DNA from: JBDKGH01 sp039798265
Lineage (GTDB): Bacteria > Bacteroidota > Bacteroidia > Flavobacteriales_D > Sanyastnellaceae
NCBI GenBank assembly: GCA_039798265.1
Contig: JBDKGH010000138.1
Span: forward strand, 1 to 64,000
DNA length: 64,000 nucleotides
Direction of reading: 5' to 3'
Shown here: positions 60,263 through 64,000 of the stretch, piece by piece
Layout: every line of letters starts with the position of its first letter
Position numbering within the stretch: the first letter of the stretch is position 1
Notes under the pieces: generated by a model
Seen by the model: only the letters and a program-made list of their open reading frames with translations
Told to the model about the DNA's origin: nothing
Databases searched by the model: none
Translations under genes and position numbers: made by a program

Positions 60263-60521
60263 AATGAGGTATCTATCCGAGAGTTGGCAAAGTTAGTTAG
60301 ACCATTTCTTCCTTGAACAAGCTTGTCATCTTTCTTATGACGCTGCAAATCAAATCAGTAATTGTTTTATCAACAGTGAACTCACAGTGTTCGTGTGTAA
60401 AACTTTGAAGGGGTAAAAAATGTTCATCGCGACCTTATGAGGTATTTTCGCACAAAATCGTGGAACAAAGTATAGATAAGTGTTTCACGCGTTTTCACGG
60501 TTTTAACAGAATATACACCTC
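60263..60521. other. Intergenic spacer with tandem GTTTCACG-type repeat
   Basis: The longest spacer in the window, between two divergent genes. It contains two tandem copies, GTTTCACGC and GTTTTCACGG, at 60482-60500. The first is half of the bacterial parS consensus, but the opposite half is missing. A TTATCAACA at 60365-60373 is one mismatch from the DnaA box, alone. No promoter element stands out. A regulatory role is likely only because the spacer is divergent. Confidence 0.3.
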
Positions 60522-61202
60522 ATGAAAATTACGTTTTACGGTCATAGCTGTTTTGCAGTCACACTGAAGGGTGGTGATCAATTGGTCTTTGATCCATTTA
60601 TCACTCCTAACGAGGCGGCAAAAGCAATCGACGTAAATAGTGTAAAGGGTAATTATGTATTTCTTTCACACGGACATTTCGACCATGTGGCGGATGCCGA
60701 AACCGTTGCCCGTAATAACGATGCCACAGTAGTATCTGCTTATGAGATTGCTTCTTATTACGGTGGAAAGGGATTGAAATACCATCCGATGAATATTGGC
60801 GGTAAATGGGACTTTGGCAAATTTAGAGCAAAGGCGGTAAATGCTGTTCACAGCTCTGTGCTTCCAGATGGCACCTATGCCGGCAATCCGATGGGATTTG
60901 TTTTTGAAGAAAACAACGATCGTTTTTATTACAGCGGCGATACCGCTCTTCATGTGGACATGCAATTAATTGGGCAGCTTAATCCCTGTTCGCTTGCTTT
61001 TTTATGCATTGGTGACAATTTTACCATGGGCATCGAAGAGGCCATTGTTGCTGCACAATATGTGAAAGCGACTACAGTTGTAGGAATGCACTTTGACACC
61101 TTTCCCTACATTAAAATCAACCACGAAAAAGCGGTTGAAGCATTTGCAAAAGCAGGCATCCGCCTCATTTTGCCAGAAATTGGACAAACTTTCGAAGTAT
61201 AA
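60522..61202 (+). CDS. UPF0173 metal-dependent hydrolase (metallo-beta-lactamase fold)
   Basis: A 226-residue hydrolase of the UlaG-like/UPF0173 group. The zinc motif LSHGHFDHVADA is at about 47-58 (HxHxDH), with a later YSGDTALHVDM and GMHFDTFP His. UPF0173 is about this length and is conserved widely without a fixed substrate. It is followed six bases later by parA, so it is probably in the same transcript as parAB. Confidence 0.9.
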   Translation: MKITFYGHSCFAVTLKGGDQLVFDPFITPNEAAKAIDVNSVKGNYVFLSHGHFDHVADAETVARNNDATVVSAYEIASYYGGKGLKYHPMNIGGKWDFGKFRAKAVNAVHSSVLPDGTYAGNPMGFVFEENNDRFYYSGDTALHVDMQLIGQLNPCSLAFLCIGDNFTMGIEEAIVAAQYVKATTVVGMHFDTFPYIKINHEKAVEAFAKAGIRLILPEIGQTFEV

Positions 61203-61208
61203 CATACA

Positions 61209-62021
61209 ATGGGTAAAATCATTACAGTAGCCAACCAAAAAGGGGGCGTAGGTAAAACAACCACTGCCATCAATCTTGCAGCATGTTTTGGCGTGCTCGA
61301 GTACAAAACTCTTTTGGTAGATGCCGATCCTCAAGCTAACGCGACCAGCGGCGTGGGTATCGATCCAAAAACAGTGAAAACAAGCATTTACGAATGCTTG
61401 GTGAACGACATCAACCCAAAGGATATCATCATCACCACTGAAAACCCAAATCTAGATCTTATTCCTGCCCACATTGACCTCGTAGGTGCGGAAATTGAGT
61501 TGATCAATATGCCTAATCGCGAATACGAAATGCGCAAAGCATTGGAAAAAATTCGTGATGAGTACGATTTTATCATCATTGATTGTTCCCCTTCTTTAGG
61601 TTTGGTAACGGTGAATGCCCTCACCTCTTCTGACAGTGTAATTGTGCCAGTACAATGTGAATACTTCGCGTTGGAAGGTTTGGGTAAGTTGTTGAACACC
61701 ATTAAAATTGTTCAGCAAAAATTAAATCCTGAATTGACCATTGAAGGTATTTTATTAACCATGTATGATACACGTCTTCGCTTGAGCAATCAAGTGGTAG
61801 AAGAAGTGCGCATGCACTTTCAAGAAATGGTTTTTGATACCCTTATTCACCGCAATACAACTTTGGGCGAAGCTCCAAGTTTTGGTCAAACCATCATTAT
61901 GCACGATGCGGATTGCAAAGGTTCTGTGAACTATCTCAACTTGGCTCGTGAAATTCTTCAAAAGAATGATATGACCAAAATGAAAGGTGAAGAAAAATAC
62001 ATCAACGTAGACAATGGCTAA
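61209..62021 (+). CDS. parA: Chromosome-partitioning ATPase ParA (Soj)
   Basis: A 270-residue deviant Walker ATPase. Walker A' is NQKGGVGKTTTAINLA at 8-23, the signature Lys is present, and Walker B is VDADPQANATSG near 39. DNA-bound ParA dimers drive separation of ParB-parS complexes in daughter chromosomes. Chromosomal-type length, with no N-terminal DNA-binding HTH, is as expected for Soj. The next gene overlaps by eight bases and encodes ParB. Confidence 0.97.
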   Translation: MGKIITVANQKGGVGKTTTAINLAACFGVLEYKTLLVDADPQANATSGVGIDPKTVKTSIYECLVNDINPKDIIITTENPNLDLIPAHIDLVGAEIELINMPNREYEMRKALEKIRDEYDFIIIDCSPSLGLVTVNALTSSDSVIVPVQCEYFALEGLGKLLNTIKIVQQKLNPELTIEGILLTMYDTRLRLSNQVVEEVRMHFQEMVFDTLIHRNTTLGEAPSFGQTIIMHDADCKGSVNYLNLAREILQKNDMTKMKGEEKYINVDNG

Positions 62022-62937
62022 GAAACAAGCATTAGGTAGAGGACTCAGCGCTCTGTTAGAAAGCGCTGGCGCAGTGGCGAAAGAACAAGCAGCAGCAGCT
62101 GCCCAGGCAAGTACTGCTTTGGCCGAAGCCAAAGGAGATGAGATTGGTAATGTAGCAGGCCCTATTAGCTTGCTCAGCATTTCTCAAATTGAAGCAAACC
62201 CTTTTCAGCCTCGTCAGGAATTTAATCCTGATGCATTGATTGAATTGGCTCAAAGCATAAAAGAGTTGGGATTGATCCAACCGATCACCGTTCGTAAGAT
62301 CTCAGCTCAAAAGTATCAGATCATTAGCGGTGAACGTCGTTTCCGTGCGGCTCAAATGGCTGGTTTGGATGAAATTCCTACCTACACCCGAACCGCTAAC
62401 GATCAGTCAATGCTCGAAATGGCATTGGTTGAAAACATTCAGCGTGAAAACCTCAATGCACTCGAAGTAGCCATCAGCTATAAACGTTTGATGGAAGAAT
62501 GCAGCTTAACCACTGAAAAATTAGCGGAGCGCGTAGGTAAAGATCGCACTACAGTGACCAACTACGTTCGCTTACTCAAATTACCACCCGAAATTCAGAT
62601 TGGTATCATTGAAAAGAAAATTTCAATGGGACATGCTCGTGCTTTGATCAACGCGGAACCTGAAGCTAAACAATTGAAGATCTACCGCCTTATTTTGGAA
62701 AAAGATCTTTCTGTTCGCAAGGTAGAAGAGTTGGTTAAAGAGGATGACACTCCAAAACTCTTCAAATCTCAAAAAGAGATTTTACCAATGGAGTTCCAAA
62801 AAATGCAAGCTGATTTGCGTTTAAAGTTTGGAAAAAAAGCAAAATTATCTCGCAATGAACACGGAATGGGTAAAGTAGAATTACCTTTCGCCACCGACGA
62901 TGATTTGCAACGAATCGTTGACATGCTTGAACTGTAA
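62014..62937 (+). CDS. parB: Chromosome-partitioning protein ParB (Spo0J), CTP-binding type
   Basis: A 307-residue ParB. The ISQIEANPFQPRQEF motif opens the N-terminal CTPase domain, and the ISGERRFRAAQMAGL box (about 109-123) is the CTP-binding GERRxRA motif. A HTH domain follows around KLAERVGKDRTTVTNYVRLL, and the C-terminal dimerisation segment ends near DDLQRIVDMLEL. It binds parS and slides as a CTP-gated clamp. The Ala/Gln-rich linker near 25-40 (EQAAAAAQAS) is unusual but seen in this phylum. It overlaps parA by eight bases. Confidence 0.96.
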   Translation: MAKKQALGRGLSALLESAGAVAKEQAAAAAQASTALAEAKGDEIGNVAGPISLLSISQIEANPFQPRQEFNPDALIELAQSIKELGLIQPITVRKISAQKYQIISGERRFRAAQMAGLDEIPTYTRTANDQSMLEMALVENIQRENLNALEVAISYKRLMEECSLTTEKLAERVGKDRTTVTNYVRLLKLPPEIQIGIIEKKISMGHARALINAEPEAKQLKIYRLILEKDLSVRKVEELVKEDDTPKLFKSQKEILPMEFQKMQADLRLKFGKKAKLSRNEHGMGKVELPFATDDDLQRIVDMLEL

Positions 62938-62967
62938 AAAGTGATTTACTCCGACATTAGTCAACAT

Positions 62968-63558
62968 ATGAATACTTCGAAAAGAAGAATGCCCAAAGGT
63001 GTTCTTCTTTTTGCTTTTCTGTGCTTTTCATTAGCCGGAATTGCTCAAACAGATTCAACATCAGTTGTTACCAATGAAAAGAGTGAATTTCGTCAAAAAC
63101 TGAGTGTGAAGTGGAACATGGACCATAGCCCACTAAAGGCTACACTCCTTTCTGCTGCATTGCCCAGTGCAGGGCAGTTTTACAATAAAAAATATTGGAA
63201 AATGCCCATCGTTTATGCGGGCTTAGGCACCTGCATCTATTTTATTCAAGATAATAGCAAGAAGTATCAGTATTATAAAGATGCCTACATCCTTGAAAAT
63301 GATGGTGATCCGAACACCAATGCAAGCGCTGAATTTGATAGAACTGATTTGAATAGAGCGCAAGATTATTATCGAACCATGCTCGATATTAGTTACATGT
63401 CTTTGATTGGCGTTTACGTTTTACAAATAGTGGATGCCAATGTAGATGCTCATTTATTTCACTTTGATGTTTCGCCAGATCTTAGCTTAAACATCCGTCC
63501 AAATGTGATAATGACCAATCAACCCATTCATGGTTTGACCATAGGTCTTCATTTTTAA
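62968..63558 (+). CDS. DUF5683 exported protein
   Basis: A 196-residue protein from the ATG at 62968 (a GTG nine codons earlier is rejected). A signal peptide ends near GIAQT (about 27). The DUF5683 motif SPLKATLLSAALPSAGQFYNKKYWKMPIVY follows at about 45-75, with a short helix over YAGLGTCIYFIQ and a second hydrophobic segment ISYMSLIGVYVLQIVDANVDAHLF near 150-174. Location between parB and dapB is the recurrent Bacteroidota order. The role is unknown, perhaps in cell envelope or division. Confidence 0.88.
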   Translation: MNTSKRRMPKGVLLFAFLCFSLAGIAQTDSTSVVTNEKSEFRQKLSVKWNMDHSPLKATLLSAALPSAGQFYNKKYWKMPIVYAGLGTCIYFIQDNSKKYQYYKDAYILENDGDPNTNASAEFDRTDLNRAQDYYRTMLDISYMSLIGVYVLQIVDANVDAHLFHFDVSPDLSLNIRPNVIMTNQPIHGLTIGLHF

Positions 63559-63575
63559 TTTTCATAGATATTCAG

Positions 63576-64000
63576 ATGAAAATAGCCTTGCTGGGATATG
63601 GAAAAATGGGAAAGGAAATCGAATCGATTCTCCTGCAGCGTGGGCATGAAGTAAGCCTTCGCGCCAGCTCTGAACACCCTTTTACCGCTTCTGATCTCCA
63701 AGGGACTGATGTTGCTATCGAATTCAGCAAACCTGAATTGGCTGTAGAAAACATGTTTAAATGCTTCGAAGCAAAATGCCCGGTTGTGGTAGGAACTACA
63801 GGATGGTATGGTCGCTTAGAAGAAGTAAAAACGGTGTGTTCCGAAAAAAAGAGCTCTCTCCTCTACTCGACTAATTTCTCCATTGGTGTAAATGTGGTTT
63901 TTCACATCAATCGACAGTTGGCTCGCATCATGAATCAACTGGATCAATACGAGCCCTCGATTAAAGAAATTCATCACCTGGCCAAGTTAGATGCGCCAAG
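63576..64000 (+). CDS. dapB: 4-hydroxy-tetrahydrodipicolinate reductase (partial)
   Basis: About 141 N-terminal residues are present; the gene runs off the window end. It opens with the NAD(P)H-binding MKIALLGYGKMGKEI (GxGxMG), and has a VAIEFSKPE segment, VVGTTGWY near 73 and STNFSIGVNV (the TNFSxGVN motif) near 98. This enzyme reduces dihydrodipicolinate in lysine and peptidoglycan precursor synthesis. It follows the DUF5683 gene after 17 bases. In this phylum a signal peptidase gene usually comes next, beyond the window. Confidence 0.94.
   Translation, partial: MKIALLGYGKMGKEIESILLQRGHEVSLRASSEHPFTASDLQGTDVAIEFSKPELAVENMFKCFEAKCPVVVGTTGWYGRLEEVKTVCSEKKSSLLYSTNFSIGVNVVFHINRQLARIMNQLDQYEPSIKEIHHLAKLDAP

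Noticed and set aside
60481..60496. Possible parS site TGTTTCACGCG...
   Set aside because: Only one half matches the parS consensus (TGTTTCACGTGAAACA). The opposite half is absent, so it is not called a parS.
1..64000. tRNA, rRNA, CRISPR, transposon or prophage features
   Set aside because: No spacer is long enough or shows tRNA-like arms, direct repeat-spacer arrays, terminal inverted repeats with a transposase, or integrase genes.

Overview
The window is a gene-dense stretch of chromosome from a member of the Bacteroidota, most likely a marine or aquatic Flavobacteriales lineage. The evidence for this is: five secreted proteins with type IX secretion (T9SS) C-terminal sorting domains; a T9SS plug protein; a TonB-dependent receptor with an N-terminal carboxypeptidase-regulatory domain; the parA-parB-DUF5683-dapB gene order; and promoter elements of the Bacteroidota type (TAnnTTTG at -7). 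I see no rRNA, tRNA, CRISPR, insertion sequence, integrase or prophage gene. The placement below phylum level is inference.

Layout. 1-2.6 kb (minus): a partial BadF-type sugar kinase, gapA and pfkA. They face a NUDIX-fold (NrtR-like) regulator across a spacer with two matching palindromes, so this looks like a local glycolysis regulon. 3.5-11.2 kb: a secreted CotH-like protein, a DUF58 protein, a large GT-C-like membrane protein and a YdeP-type molybdopterin oxidoreductase. 11.2-12.0 kb: an inositol-phosphatase family enzyme. 12.1-18.1 kb (minus): an ArsR regulator, a TonB-dependent receptor and a large T9SS beta-helix protein. The last two each have a PhoB/PhoP-like 11-bp periodic repeat upstream, which suggests an outer-membrane uptake system, possibly phosphate-responsive.

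18.2-25 kb: DUF2752 and CCC-motif membrane proteins, the fused B12 mutase IcmF, a DUF4197 lipoprotein, exonuclease III and an arginyltransferase-like protein lacking the usual Cys cluster. 25-30 kb: a small unlisted 56-codon ORF and a very large TamB-type protein. 30-36.5 kb: a DsbA-like protein with a CGWT site, a Tic20-like membrane protein, a low-molecular-weight phosphatase, an arginase-family enzyme, RNase Z, a T9SS cargo, a STAS protein and the pyrR-pyrB pair. 36.6-46 kb: penicillin acylase, a DEAD-like helicase, an SRPBCC protein, a T9SS cargo, tsaD, a degenerate ApbE-like lipoprotein, the T9SS plug protein and a CarboxypepD_reg protein.

46-57.5 kb: a five-module T9SS protein with starch-binding-like repeats, a PD40 beta-propeller lipoprotein, an M28 peptidase with PDZ, a ZIP transporter, a methyltransferase, a SiaC-type phosphoprotein, and an ABCG-like transporter with two envelope proteins. 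57.5-64 kb: an AlkA-like glycosylase, a beta-helix lipoprotein, an FMN reductase, a UPF0173 hydrolase, parA, parB, a DUF5683 protein and a partial dapB.

Most of this is ordinary core genome. The parts that deserve a second look are the two regulatory architectures (2.6-2.75 kb and 14.8/17.8 kb), the short-leader promoters whose -7 box ends only a few bases before the start codon, the tightly packed convergent gene ends, and several enzymes with altered active-site motifs (PfkA, the DsbA-like protein, the ApbE-like protein and the ATE-like protein).
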